Shown piece after piece: positions 43,999 through 53,598 of a stretch of DNA of 64,000 bases. The translations under genes were made by a program, and so were the position numbers. How positions within the stretch are numbered: position 1 is the stretch's first letter; each line of letters opens with the position of its first letter. Origin of the DNA: Polaribacter sp. HaHaR_3_91 (lineage in GTDB: Bacteria; Bacteroidota; Bacteroidia; Flavobacteriales; Flavobacteriaceae); assembly GCF_019278525.1 (NCBI RefSeq), contig NZ_CP058986.1, positions 2,576,001 through 2,640,000 of the forward strand, in the 5' to 3' direction. The notes under the pieces are model-generated. The model worked only from the letters and a program-made list of their open reading frames with translations. It had not been told where the DNA came from and made no database searches.

Positions 43999-45273
43999 AT
44001 GAAACTTTGGGATAAAGGATTTTCAATAGATCAACAAATAGAAAGATTTACCGTTGGTAATGATAGAGAAATTGATATGCATATTGCTAAATATGATGTT
44101 CAGGCTTCTTTGGCTCATGCCATAATGCTAGAATCAATTGGTATTATTACTGCGGATGAATTGAAAGACTTAAAAAGAGGATTGCAAGAATTAGCGGATG
44201 ATATTGAAAACGGAACCTTTGTTATAGAAGCTTCTTTTGAAGATGTACATTCTAAAATTGAATGGGAATTAACCAATAAGTTAGGCGAAGTTGGTAAGAA
44301 AATCCATACTGCTCGTTCTAGAAATGACCAGGTTTTAGTAGCACTACAGTTGTACTACAAGGAGAACTTGGCAATTATCAACGATAAAACAAAAACACTT
44401 TTTGATACCCTTTTAGGATTAGCAGAAACACATAAAGAAAGTCTTTTACCTGGTTATACACATTTGCAAGTTGCCATGCCATCATCTTTTGGTTTGTGGT
44501 TTTCTGCGTATGCGGAATTGTTAATAGACGATGTATATATGTTAAATGCAGTTTCTAGAGTTGTAGACCAAAATCCATTAGGTTCTGCAGCTGGTTACGG
44601 ATCTTCTTTTCCTATAGACAGAGAATTAACCACCAAGGAATTAGAATTCGCTACGATGAAATACAATGTAGTTGCAGCCCAATTAAGTCGTGGAAAAAGC
44701 GAGCGTTCTATTGCTTCCGCCTTAGGCGGATTATGTAACACCATGTCTCGTTTTGCAATGGATGTTTGTTTATACATGAGTCAGAACTTTGGGTTTATTA
44801 CTTTTCCTGACGAATTAACAACAGGAAGTAGCATTATGCCACACAAGAAAAACCCTGATGTATTTGAATTGATTCGTGGAAAGTGTAATAAAATTCAGGC
44901 ATTACATACAGAAATGGTGATGATTACTAATAATTTACCAACCGGATATCACAGAGATTTTCAGTTATTAAAAGAAAATATTATTGCAGCTTTTGAAGAT
45001 GTAAAAGATATTTTAGACATCTTTAATTACTCTATTCAACAAGTAATTGTAAAAGATATTGATTTGAATGATGAAAAGTATCAATATTTATTTACAGTTG
45101 ACAGCATCAATAATTTAGTTGTTGACGGTATGAGTTTTAGAGAAGCTTATCAGAAAATTGGTGGACAAGTACAAGCCGGAACATACAAACCAGATTTAGG
45201 AAAACAGCATACACATGTTGGTAGTATTCACAATTTATCTTTGGATAAGATTGCTGAGAAATATCCGAAGTAG
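43999..45273 (+). CDS. argH: Argininosuccinate lyase
   Basis: ArgH splits argininosuccinate to arginine and fumarate. Superfamily signature GSSIMPHKKNPDVFELIRGK, plus HTARSRNDQVLVALQL and GYTHLQVAMPSSFG. 424 residues, slightly shorter than the usual 450-460, as in other Bacteroidetes. It ends the operon; a strong terminator follows. Confidence 0.96.
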   Translation: MKLWDKGFSIDQQIERFTVGNDREIDMHIAKYDVQASLAHAIMLESIGIITADELKDLKRGLQELADDIENGTFVIEASFEDVHSKIEWELTNKLGEVGKKIHTARSRNDQVLVALQLYYKENLAIINDKTKTLFDTLLGLAETHKESLLPGYTHLQVAMPSSFGLWFSAYAELLIDDVYMLNAVSRVVDQNPLGSAAGYGSSFPIDRELTTKELEFATMKYNVVAAQLSRGKSERSIASALGGLCNTMSRFAMDVCLYMSQNFGFITFPDELTTGSSIMPHKKNPDVFELIRGKCNKIQALHTEMVMITNNLPTGYHRDFQLLKENIIAAFEDVKDILDIFNYSIQQVIVKDIDLNDEKYQYLFTVDSINNLVVDGMSFREAYQKIGGQVQAGTYKPDLGKQHTHVGSIHNLSLDKIAEKYPK

Positions 45274-45290
45274 AAATTATCTATTCCATA

Positions 45291-45327
45291 AAAAAGCCTT
45301 GTTTACAAATTGTAAACAAGGCTTTTT
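45291..45327. terminator. Bidirectional terminator ending the arginine/proline operon
   Basis: An 18-bp perfect stem (45291-45308 / 45310-45327) with A5 and T5 at its ends. It serves argH (+) and the convergent beta-barrel gene (-). Confidence 0.9.
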
Positions 45328-45353
45328 ACTTTATTAATTAACTTAAATATTGT

Positions 45354-45950
45354 TTAAAAATAAAAGTTCACTCCAACATCAGCACTAAAAACATCAAGTA
45401 CACCAACCTCTTTAGACGTAATTGCATACCATAAATAGGTTTCTACAGTCCCGAATTCTAAATAAAAATCTACTCCTTTAAAAATTTTTGGCTTTTTAAA
45501 ATCCTTATGCAATAAAGCTCCACCAAAAAAAGTAAAATGAACAGCTGTAGGCACATAATAACCATCAGGATACAAACTAGGAAGCGTAGTAAAAGAATTC
45601 GTTCCTATGTCTAAAGTTGTTGTAAAACCCGCTATAGGTGTTATTGTTAAGTTTTCACCAATTACTTTTCTATAAATAGGAAACGTATTCTTAATGGTAA
45701 TTAAATGTATGTTATCTGCTCTAGATGCAAACTCAGGAACAAAGCCGTATAATAATTCTGAGTACAAAACATCATTAAATAATTGATAACCTGCTCCCAC
45801 AGAAACAAGACCAATATTTCCTGCAAATTGAGCTTTTACATAATCTGGTACATACCAAGATTTTTCTTTTACTACATCAGTTTCTTGAGCATAAACATTG
45901 TTAAATAATAACAACAATATAGATACTATAAATATTTTTCTAATTTTCAT
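45354..45950 (-). CDS. Exported beta-barrel-like hypothetical protein
   Basis: A 198-residue protein with signal peptide (to VYAQ) and alternating strands (VSVGAGYQLFNDVLYSELLYGFV, VDFYLEFGTVETYLWYAI, DVGVNFYF with terminal Phe), typical of a small outer-membrane barrel. It follows the metallophosphoesterase gene by 5 bases and is probably co-transcribed with it. Function unknown. Confidence 0.78.
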   Translation of the reverse strand: MKIRKIFIVSILLLLFNNVYAQETDVVKEKSWYVPDYVKAQFAGNIGLVSVGAGYQLFNDVLYSELLYGFVPEFASRADNIHLITIKNTFPIYRKVIGENLTITPIAGFTTTLDIGTNSFTTLPSLYPDGYYVPTAVHFTFFGGALLHKDFKKPKIFKGVDFYLEFGTVETYLWYAITSKEVGVLDVFSADVGVNFYF

Positions 45951-45955
45951 TTATT

Positions 45956-46741
45956 TTATAATTCAATCAATTCAACACTAAACCCTTTATCCTTCACAGA
46001 TACTATATTATACGCCTTCTCTTTAACAGCAGGTGCAGTTAGGTAACTTACATCACCTTCTTCATAAAAATAACTGTGCGTATGTCCATGAATAGATAAT
46101 GGAACATTGTATTTTGACATGGTAGATCTGTACTTTTCTCTTAATTCATCATCAAATTGATCTCCATAAGGAGGAATATGAGCAATGACAAATACTTGAT
46201 TAAAAGATATATTGTCTTCTAATTCTGATGTTAACCAATCAAAATCTAACTCCTTTTCACTTTCCCAAACAACATCATCAAAAAGAACAAACTTGTTATT
46301 ATTAAATTCAAAAGAATAATTATAATCACCAAACATTTTCTTGTAGATGATTCCTCCATTTATATTATAATCATGATTTCCAATAACGGTTAGATAAGGT
46401 TTCTTCAATTTAGACATTATATCATGAAAAATCTCATATTCTCTTAATAATGCTTGATCAGCAATATCACCTCCAAAGATTACAAACTTAATATCATCTC
46501 TTTTATTTATATCATCAATTACTGTACTAAGTTGATCATAAAAAAAATGTACATCTGATAAAAAAGCAAATTTAAATTCTTTAGAGTCTACTGTAATATT
46601 CTCTAATAATTTTAAATTTTTATCAGTAGTATTTTGTTGTTCGGTTTTAACGTTTGCTTCATAAACACTAAACTCAAAAGGATGTTTACAGCTTGTAAAA
46701 ACGAGTGTAAGACCTAGTATTAATATTCTAATATATTTCAT
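45956..46741 (-). CDS. Metallophosphoesterase lipoprotein
   Basis: A 261-residue calcineurin-like phosphoesterase with lipoprotein signal (LVFTSCKHP, Cys18). All five motifs are present: FLSDVHF, FGGDIADQ, IGNHDYN, IAHIPPYG and HGHTHSY. It would hydrolyse a phosphate ester in the envelope; the substrate is unknown. First gene of a two-gene unit with the beta-barrel protein. Confidence 0.92.
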   Translation of the reverse strand: MKYIRILILGLTLVFTSCKHPFEFSVYEANVKTEQQNTTDKNLKLLENITVDSKEFKFAFLSDVHFFYDQLSTVIDDINKRDDIKFVIFGGDIADQALLREYEIFHDIMSKLKKPYLTVIGNHDYNINGGIIYKKMFGDYNYSFEFNNNKFVLFDDVVWESEKELDFDWLTSELEDNISFNQVFVIAHIPPYGDQFDDELREKYRSTMSKYNVPLSIHGHTHSYFYEEGDVSYLTAPAVKEKAYNIVSVKDKGFSVELIEL

Positions 46742-47131
46742 ATATTTTAACTATGTTTTATAATTTAATGCAAATTTATTCAATAAGTAGACGACACAAA
46801 AACATAAACTTACATTAAGTAAAATAAAAAATGATTCCAAAAACACAAACAGACCTAACCAACTATAAATAAACTACATAAATAACAAACTTTACAAATT
46901 AAATAAATAATATAATTAGTCGCTGTACTAACAAAAAACCATACATACTTCTTTTATAAATTGATAATTGAACTCGAAAAAATCACTTTCGTAGACATAA
47001 AAAGTGATTCTACTTGTATTTTAGTAGGGATATTCCTTAAAAACGCAAGGACAACGCTTAATTTTATAACCATTTTAATACTATTTAACTTTTTAATTCT
47101 ATATTGAAAAATTAACCCTAAAAAAATATAC
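46742..47131. other. 390-bp intergenic region between divergent genes
   Basis: Very AT-rich. The only structure noted is a hairpin AATCACTTT (46981-46989) / AAAGTGATT (47001-47009), possibly a regulatory site for either gene. No gene, tRNA or clear promoter was seen. Confidence 0.55.
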
Positions 47132-47752
47132 ATGTTTTGGTATCATCCAGATTTAGAACGATTAGAAAATCAAATTCAAGAATTAGAATATCATCCCAAA
47201 ACGATTTTTTACGGAAGTTCTACATTAACCCTATGGAATAACTTAACTACTACTTTTAAAGAACACAAACCTATAAATTTAGGATTTGGAGGCTCTACCC
47301 TGGCTGCTTGTACTTGGTTCTTTGATCGTGTTTTTGAGAATATAAAAGACATAGATGCTATTGTAATTTATGCAGGAGATAATGATTTGGGAGATGGCAG
47401 ACATCCAGAAGAAATTATTCTATTTTTAGAAAACTTACTACTTAAAATTAGAACTAAATACGGTAACATAAAATGCACTTGTATTTCTATAAAACCTAGT
47501 ATTGCACGCAGTCATCTGCAAGAAAGCATCAATTATACAAATATAAAAATTCAAAAATTAATGTCTAAAGACGATAATTTTCATTTTGTAAATATTTATG
47601 ATGACTTATTAGATAAAAAAGGAAAACCTAATAGCAAGTATTTTGAAGAAGATGGATTACATTTTAATACCAAGGGTTACAACTTATTAGAAAAAGCACT
47701 CCAGAAACATCCTATAATTTTCCCTCAAAAAATACTCGAAAAAACATTTTAA
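47132..47752 (+). CDS. SGNH/GDSL hydrolase
   Basis: A 206-residue cytoplasmic hydrolase without signal peptide. SGNH blocks: IFYGSSTLTLW (nucleophile Ser), NLGFGGSTLA (oxyanion Gly), YAGDNDLGDG (Asn) and EDGLHFNTKGY (Asp-x-x-His). Likely an esterase removing acyl groups from sugars or lipids. Next gene begins 30 bases on, and the three hydrolase genes share direction. Confidence 0.92.
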   Translation: MFWYHPDLERLENQIQELEYHPKTIFYGSSTLTLWNNLTTTFKEHKPINLGFGGSTLAACTWFFDRVFENIKDIDAIVIYAGDNDLGDGRHPEEIILFLENLLLKIRTKYGNIKCTCISIKPSIARSHLQESINYTNIKIQKLMSKDDNFHFVNIYDDLLDKKGKPNSKYFEEDGLHFNTKGYNLLEKALQKHPIIFPQKILEKTF

Positions 47753-47782
47753 AATAGTATCTTAATGGAAAATTAATTTTTC

Positions 47783-48511
47783 ATGAAAAGAGAATATCAT
47801 AAATGGTATAGTCAAAATCTTGAAAAAGAAATGGAACTCCTTGTATTTGGATATTCAGGTGAAAAAGTTTTGTTTTTCCCACCGAGAATGGGACGTTTTT
47901 ATGATTATGAAAACTGGAAAATTATTGCCTCTGTAGAGCAAAAGATTAAAAAAGGAGAATTACAAGTTTATTGTGTAGACAGTGTAGATTTAGAATCTTT
48001 TTACAATAGTTTTAAAGATCCAGGTTATAGAATTTATAGACATATACAATATGAAAACTACGTTATAGAAGAAGTACTCCCTTTTGCCAATTTACAAAAT
48101 TCAAATAAAAATATAGTTTCTGCAGGTTGCAGTTTAGGTGCTTACCATGCAGTAAACATAGCCATGCGACATCCAAAATTGTTTTCTAAAGTTGTTGGTA
48201 TGAGTGGACGTTATGATTTAACGAAATCTAATGGTTACTTTAAAGACTTGTTAAGTGGTTTCCATAATGATTTTGTGTATTTTAACATGCCGAATCAATA
48301 TTTAAAAAATTTAGATGATCAAATTTTACTTAGTCAATTGAGTAAAATGAATATTATATTAGCAGTCGGAAAAGAAGATGTTTTTCTAGAAAGCAACTAT
48401 AAACTATCTAATATTTTACAGGAAAAAGGAATTCCACATCACTTATTTGAATGGCAAGAAGAAGCTCATAGAGCATGTTATTGGCGTACAATGGTAAATC
48501 TCTATTTTTAA
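47783..48511 (+). CDS. Alpha/beta-hydrolase esterase
   Basis: A 242-residue esterase-D/PHB-depolymerase-like protein. The nucleophile elbow is AGCSLGAYHA (Ser), the likely Asp is in AVGKEDVF and the His is in WQEEAHRACYW. No signal peptide. N-terminal REYHKWYSQNLEKEMELLVFG is typical of this esterase group. It sits between two other hydrolases in a probable operon. Confidence 0.88.
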   Translation: MKREYHKWYSQNLEKEMELLVFGYSGEKVLFFPPRMGRFYDYENWKIIASVEQKIKKGELQVYCVDSVDLESFYNSFKDPGYRIYRHIQYENYVIEEVLPFANLQNSNKNIVSAGCSLGAYHAVNIAMRHPKLFSKVVGMSGRYDLTKSNGYFKDLLSGFHNDFVYFNMPNQYLKNLDDQILLSQLSKMNIILAVGKEDVFLESNYKLSNILQEKGIPHHLFEWQEEAHRACYWRTMVNLYF

Positions 48512-48521
48512 AATTATCTAT

Positions 48522-49433
48522 ATGAAACTAATACTTATTTTTTTATTTATGATGATATCCTTTGGTCAATTACAAGCACAAAATAAAGTTGTCTCTCTTT
48601 GGAAAACCATACCAAATAGCAAAGAAACCAGCGAAGAAGAATTTATAGAACATGGAGATATTGTTAAAATATCTAAAGTTAAAAAACCAACATTAGAAAT
48701 TTATGCTCCATCGAAACGAAATGCAACAGACAAAGCTGTTATTATATGTCCGGGGGGAGGTTATACTATGTTAGCCTATGATTGGGAAGGCACTGAAATT
48801 GCAAAATGGTTTAATAGCAAGGGAATTACTGCTTTTGTTCTAAAATATAGATTACCAAATTCCAAATCTATAAAAACTCCCAATGAAGCTCCTTTGCAAG
48901 ATGCCCAAAGAGCTATGAGATGGGTTCGTTTTAATGCTGATAAATTCGGTATTAATCCTAATAAAATTGGTGTTATCGGTTTTTCTGCTGGAGGACATTT
49001 AGCCGCTACTCTAGGGACTCAGTTTCATACTAAAAATAACTTTAAAGAAGAACCTACAGACACCATTTCTGCAAGACCAGACTTTATGGCTTTAATTTAT
49101 CCTGTAATTACGATGAAAGATGATTACACACACAAAGGTTCTCGAAATCAATTGATAGGTAAAAAACCTACCCAAGAATTAATAGAACAATACTCTAATG
49201 AGTTACAAGTTACAGAAAATACACCTCCTACTTTTTTAGTACACTCCTCTAATGATACTGCAGTTCCTGTAGAAAACAGTTTACAGTTTTACAAAGCTTT
49301 AAATGATAAAAAAGTAAAAGTAGAAATACATATTTATCCTTATGGAGGTCACGGTTTTTCTTTAGCAATAAATAAAAAAGGGTACTTACACACTTGGTTA
49401 GATCGATTAGAAGATTGGCTAAAAACCATATAA
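48522..49433 (+). CDS. Exported alpha/beta-hydrolase, xylan-esterase-like
   Basis: A 303-residue exported esterase (signal to LQAQ). Motifs: HGD, PGGGYTMLAYDWEG (oxyanion HGGG-type with Pro first), GFSAGGHLAATLG (Ser nucleophile), HSSNDTAVPVENS (Asp) and GGHGFS (His). Similar to BD-FAE and acetyl-xylan esterases that deacylate plant or algal polysaccharide. It starts 10 bases after the previous gene. Confidence 0.9.
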   Translation: MKLILIFLFMMISFGQLQAQNKVVSLWKTIPNSKETSEEEFIEHGDIVKISKVKKPTLEIYAPSKRNATDKAVIICPGGGYTMLAYDWEGTEIAKWFNSKGITAFVLKYRLPNSKSIKTPNEAPLQDAQRAMRWVRFNADKFGINPNKIGVIGFSAGGHLAATLGTQFHTKNNFKEEPTDTISARPDFMALIYPVITMKDDYTHKGSRNQLIGKKPTQELIEQYSNELQVTENTPPTFLVHSSNDTAVPVENSLQFYKALNDKKVKVEIHIYPYGGHGFSLAINKKGYLHTWLDRLEDWLKTI

Positions 49434-49718
49434 TTTTAAATCTATTTTTAGCTCTATATTTAACAACGTGCCAGGAAATTATCTCTTTTTAATAATTTAG
49501 AAATCTTAAATACTTTAATTAATTCAGAAAAAAGAGAATCCATTTATTTTTTAACTTCGTTCTATTAGTTTTTAAAATGGATCACACAAACCAATATCTT
49601 CAATATAAATTTCTATATATTTACTTATAAGAGATTTATTTATCTTTTACATAATTTAACAGTACAATAATTACTGAAATCTCAACAAAAATCAGTTTTA
49701 AAAACCTCAAGAAACAAG
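49434..49718. other. Intergenic region upstream of mqo
   Basis: About 285 AT-rich bases without a gene. No strong hairpin follows the esterase stop codon; no repeat was recognised. The mqo promoter is at its right end. Confidence 0.55.
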
Positions 49719-49726
49719 TATCTTTG
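49719..49726 (+). promoter_or_regulatory. Probable mqo promoter
   Basis: TATCTTTG is a perfect TAnnTTTG -7 element, 19 bases before the mqo ATG. Confidence 0.55.
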
Positions 49727-49745
49727 TGCTCTTAAAATAAAAAAA

Positions 49746-51107
49746 ATGCCAAAGATTTCATCTGTAAAACATTCCGAATTTGTACTTATTGGAGGCGGTA
49801 TAATGTCTGCAACATTAGCCATCTTGCTTTATGAAAAATTTCCTGGAAAGAAAATAACCATCATAGAAAAGCTACCTACAATAGCCCAAGAAAGCTCTGA
49901 GGCTTGGAATAATGCTGGTACTGGACATGCTGGAAATTGTGAATTGAATTATACTCCAGAAAAAAAAGGTGTTGTAAATATTACAAAAGCCATCAGTATA
50001 TCGGAGCAATTTACAGAAACTTATAATTTTTGGAAAGACTGTGAAGAAAAAGGCTATATCAACAATTTATCAAAATGTATAAGTGAAGTTCCACATCTTA
50101 GTTTTGTTAGAGGAAAAAAGGACGTTGCTTTTTTAGAAAAGCGTTATGAGGTTATAAAAGATACCCCTCAATTTAAAGACATGCTTTTCTCTAAAGATAA
50201 AGAACAAATAAAAAAATGGCTACCTTTAATGATGGAAGGAAGAGCCGATAAAGAAGAAATTGCTGCTACCTTTTTTGAAAAAGGATATGATGTTAATTTT
50301 GGTGAAATTGCAGAACAAATATTTCGTTTCTTAAAAAAACAAGACAACGTAGAATTATTAAATCATAGCAATGTTAACAATATACAAAAGTCTAAAAGAG
50401 GTAATTGGGTAGTAACTATAAAAGGACAAAACGTTGTTAAAAGTTGGATGCTTGCCTCTAAATATCTTTTTATTGGAGCTGGTGGAGGTACATTGCCTTT
50501 ATTAGAGAAAGCAAATATAAAAGAAGCAAAAGGTTATGGAGGTTTTCCTATAAGTGGTCTATGGTTACGTTGTACCAATCCAGAAATTATAGAAAAACAT
50601 AACGCAAAAGCTTACGGTAAAGCAGGACGTGGTGCACCACCAATGTCTGTTCCTCATATGGATTCTAGAATGATTAACGGTAGAAAAGAATTATTATTTG
50701 GCCCTTTTGCGGGCTTTACAACTAGATTCTTAAAACATGGTTCTATGTTTGATTTACCAAGATCTGTTGAGTTTGATAATATTATGAGTTTATTAGGTGC
50801 AGGTTATCAAAATTTACCGCTTGTAAAATACTTAATAAAACAAGTAAGATTATCCTTTAAAGACAGGATGGAAGAATTAAGAGCTTTTTATCCTGAAGCA
50901 AATAACGACGATTGGAAAACTGTAATTGCTGGACAACGTGTTCAAATTATAAAAAGAAATAAAAAAGGGTTTGGTAAATTAGAATTTGGAACAGAAATAA
51001 TAATTTCTGAAGATAAAACAATTGCTGCTCTTTTAGGCGCTTCACCTGGTGCATCTACTTCTTACTCTGTAATGAAAGAAGTGTTTGACAAAAGTTTTAA
51101 ATTATAA
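49746..51107 (+). CDS. mqo: Malate:quinone oxidoreductase, C-terminus short
   Basis: Mqo oxidises malate to oxaloacetate and passes electrons to quinone at the inner membrane. FAD motif VLIGGGIMSATLA; SEAWNNAGTGHAGNCELNYTP; FGPFAGFTTRFLKHGS; VQIIKRN; and SPGASTSYSVMKEVF. At 453 residues it lacks about 40-50 residues that normally follow SVMxEVFxK (the W..KL..IIPSYG segment). Its last 6 bases overlap the end of convergent crtY. Still likely functional as an FAD enzyme, but this is uncertain. Confidence 0.93.
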   Translation: MPKISSVKHSEFVLIGGGIMSATLAILLYEKFPGKKITIIEKLPTIAQESSEAWNNAGTGHAGNCELNYTPEKKGVVNITKAISISEQFTETYNFWKDCEEKGYINNLSKCISEVPHLSFVRGKKDVAFLEKRYEVIKDTPQFKDMLFSKDKEQIKKWLPLMMEGRADKEEIAATFFEKGYDVNFGEIAEQIFRFLKKQDNVELLNHSNVNNIQKSKRGNWVVTIKGQNVVKSWMLASKYLFIGAGGGTLPLLEKANIKEAKGYGGFPISGLWLRCTNPEIIEKHNAKAYGKAGRGAPPMSVPHMDSRMINGRKELLFGPFAGFTTRFLKHGSMFDLPRSVEFDNIMSLLGAGYQNLPLVKYLIKQVRLSFKDRMEELRAFYPEANNDDWKTVIAGQRVQIIKRNKKGFGKLEFGTEIIISEDKTIAALLGASPGASTSYSVMKEVFDKSFKL

Positions 51108-52238
51108 AATTCTTTTAAAAAGTGCTATGATAAAATGTTTTGGAGGCATTTTAAGTATCACTTGTAAATCTTCAAAAACAGAAGTTTCTTCATCTAAAAA
51201 TTTTAATATTTTTTTAGGTGAAGAACGTTTAAATAAATTTGAAAAAAGAAAAGATCCTATATGGTTTTTTTCACTTAAAATATCTAATAACAGTAAATCA
51301 TAAAACCAAAATTTATTTATTTTATGAAATTTTGGTAATGGTTTATTTTGTTTTAAATGATTGATTAAAAGGATTGTTTTTTTATTAATCTTATTAAAAG
51401 TAAAACCTGTACTTGCTTTAGACCAGCCACCTGCAGTACCAATATTAATAATATTTTTAGAGTTTTTATTCCAAAATTTATAACAGGTCATTGGTATTAA
51501 ACCTTGCTCTTTTTCAATAATTTTATAATTGTTAATATTTTTACTTTGTAGATATTTTTCTATTTCTGTTTTATAAATATTATAAGCTAATAAATCTTTA
51601 GAAAACAAGGTATACTCAAACAATGCTTCTTTTTTATTGTAAGGAAGTATATACATAAAACGTGTATTTCCTTTTTGCTCAACCGTAAAATCCATAAAAG
51701 TTGCTGCACTATCATCAAAAAAATCTTCTTCTGTTTGTATAAAAAAACCAACAAAATGTTGTCTTAAAACAGGGTATTTAGACTGTTTTTTATAATCATC
51801 ACTCAAAATACTATTAAGTACAGTTCGTGTTTTTAATACCTTATTTTCTGTTATTACTTCTGCTTCAGAGGATAATTGATTAATATTAAGAACACTTTCT
51901 TCAAGAAAAGAAATATTTATTTTTGAGGCTATTTGATTCCATATTTTTAAATAAAAATCTTTACTACGAATCATTTTATACTGATAAGGAGCAATATTTT
52001 CTACCTTATTATATATAGCACTCTTAAATACAATATTTTTCCAAGAAGTAGTTAAAATGTCATTCCATTCGCCATCTTGTTCTTCCCAATAACACCAAGT
52101 TTTATCGTTAACTTGCTTTTTTACTTCGTCTACAATCAATATGGATTTGTTATCAAAGAAAGAATCTTTAGACATTCTGTAAGCCATCATTAAGCCAGAT
52201 GCTCCCCCTCCAACAATTATGTAGTCGTAATAATTCAA
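51102..52238 (-). CDS. crtY: Lycopene beta-cyclase
   Basis: CrtY cyclises both ends of lycopene to beta-carotene. N-terminal FAD/NAD motif IIVGGGASGLMMAYRM; DKTWCYW, RSKDFYL, GFFIQTEEDFFD, MDFTVEQ, FMYILPY and IGTAGGWSKASTGFTF are all family signatures. 378 residues. It is the last gene of the crt operon and meets mqo head-on. Confidence 0.95.
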   Translation of the reverse strand: MNYYDYIIVGGGASGLMMAYRMSKDSFFDNKSILIVDEVKKQVNDKTWCYWEEQDGEWNDILTTSWKNIVFKSAIYNKVENIAPYQYKMIRSKDFYLKIWNQIASKINISFLEESVLNINQLSSEAEVITENKVLKTRTVLNSILSDDYKKQSKYPVLRQHFVGFFIQTEEDFFDDSAATFMDFTVEQKGNTRFMYILPYNKKEALFEYTLFSKDLLAYNIYKTEIEKYLQSKNINNYKIIEKEQGLIPMTCYKFWNKNSKNIINIGTAGGWSKASTGFTFNKINKKTILLINHLKQNKPLPKFHKINKFWFYDLLLLDILSEKNHIGSFLFSNLFKRSSPKKILKFLDEETSVFEDLQVILKMPPKHFIIALFKRIL

Positions 52239-52304
52239 AATAGATAAAATAATGTGTTTAGTAAAAATTGAAATAATTCGAAGAAACTAGTAAATTTTTA
52301 AACT

Positions 52305-52754
52305 CTAAAGTTTAGGTTTTTTAAAATATTTAAAAGGGACAAATAACATTCCAAAACACTCTCCTTCTTCTTTTCCTAAATGTTTATGATGCATTTTATG
52401 CGCTTTTCTCAAACCTCTTAAGTAACGGTTATTAGTATGCTTAAACCACTTAAAACGCTGGTGAATTAAAACATCGTGCACTAAAAAGTAGGCTATTCCG
52501 TAAAACAGAATTCCAAGTCCAATAAAAAACAAGAACGTGTATTCAGTATACGTACCAAAGTAAAAAAGTAAAATACTAGGTATTGCAAAAACAATAAAAT
52601 AAGCATCGTTTTTTTCGAATACACCTTGGTATTTTGGTTGATGATGATCTGCATGCAAATACCAACCAAAACCATGCATCACAAATTTATGCGTACACCA
52701 AGTAACACATTCCATAAAAAGAAAAACACCTAAAGTAATTAGTACAAAAATCAT
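52305..52754 (-). CDS. crtZ: Beta-carotene 3-hydroxylase
   Basis: CrtZ adds 3- and 3'-hydroxyls to beta-carotene, giving zeaxanthin. 149 residues, membrane-embedded. Histidine motifs of the di-iron centre: H22-x4-H27, H34-x2-HH38, H93-x4-H98 and H119-x2-HH123. The start shares one base with the crtB stop (TAATG), so they are translationally coupled. Confidence 0.95.
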   Translation of the reverse strand: MIFVLITLGVFLFMECVTWCTHKFVMHGFGWYLHADHHQPKYQGVFEKNDAYFIVFAIPSILLFYFGTYTEYTFLFFIGLGILFYGIAYFLVHDVLIHQRFKWFKHTNNRYLRGLRKAHKMHHKHLGKEEGECFGMLFVPFKYFKKPKL

Positions 52755-53596
52755 TAAATAATGTTTAATTTATATTTTACGTAACTTCTAGCTAACAAAT
52801 TTATTTTCATCGGATTCGATATACGAATTCTAGTATCCATAATTTTTTCTGATGGAACTTCTTTTAATTTCTTCAGTAATCTTTTATAATATCTATATGC
52901 CATATAAACACCAAACTTAGCTTCAACAGGCAATTTAAGAATTCCGTTTTGATAAGCAAATTCAAAATCTGCTTCTATTTCGTCAATAATCAACTGCTTA
53001 GAAGATGCATCTAATTCTCCCAAATTTATATTCGGAAAATAAGAGCGATTCAACACTTCAAAATCATCTTTTAAATCACGTAAAAAATTTACTTTCTGAA
53101 AAGCAGAACCCAAACGCATTGCAGCCTCCTTTAATTCTTCAAACCTTTTATTATCACCATCAACAAAAACCTTTAAACACATTAACCCAACAACATCTGC
53201 AGAACCATAAATGTACGCATCATATTCTTCTTTAGTTTGGTATTCTGTTTTAAATAAGTCTGCTTTCATACTTTTTAAAAAGGCTTGCACCATTTCATCT
53301 GGTATTTTGTATTTATGAACCGTTTGCTGAAAAGAATTTAAAATGGGATTTAAACTAATACCAAGCTCTTTTGCTAGATAATAATCCTTTTCAAAATGTT
53401 CCATTAAAAGTTCTTTTTCATAATCATGAAAAGAATCTACAATTTCATCTGCAAAACGCACAAAACCATAAATATTATAAATATCTGTTCTAATTTTTGG
53501 AGACAACATATTTACAGCCAAAGAAAAAGAAGTGCTGTATTTTTTTGTAACCAACTTACTGCATTCACTAGAAACGCTATCAAATAGTTCTTTCAT
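52754..53596 (-). CDS. crtB: Phytoene synthase
   Basis: CrtB condenses two geranylgeranyl diphosphates to phytoene. Aspartate motifs: VRFADEIVD and NFLRDLKDD. 280 residues; a short enzyme as usual in flavobacteria. Two bases separate it from crtI. Confidence 0.95.
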   Translation of the reverse strand: MKELFDSVSSECSKLVTKKYSTSFSLAVNMLSPKIRTDIYNIYGFVRFADEIVDSFHDYEKELLMEHFEKDYYLAKELGISLNPILNSFQQTVHKYKIPDEMVQAFLKSMKADLFKTEYQTKEEYDAYIYGSADVVGLMCLKVFVDGDNKRFEELKEAAMRLGSAFQKVNFLRDLKDDFEVLNRSYFPNINLGELDASSKQLIIDEIEADFEFAYQNGILKLPVEAKFGVYMAYRYYKRLLKKLKEVPSEKIMDTRIRISNPMKINLLARSYVKYKLNII

Positions 53597-53598
53597 AA

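Noticed and set aside
53005-53235. 76-codon plus-strand frame over crtB
   Set aside because: It is antisense to a certain gene and composed of Asn, Gln, His and Leu runs, typical of a shadow frame.
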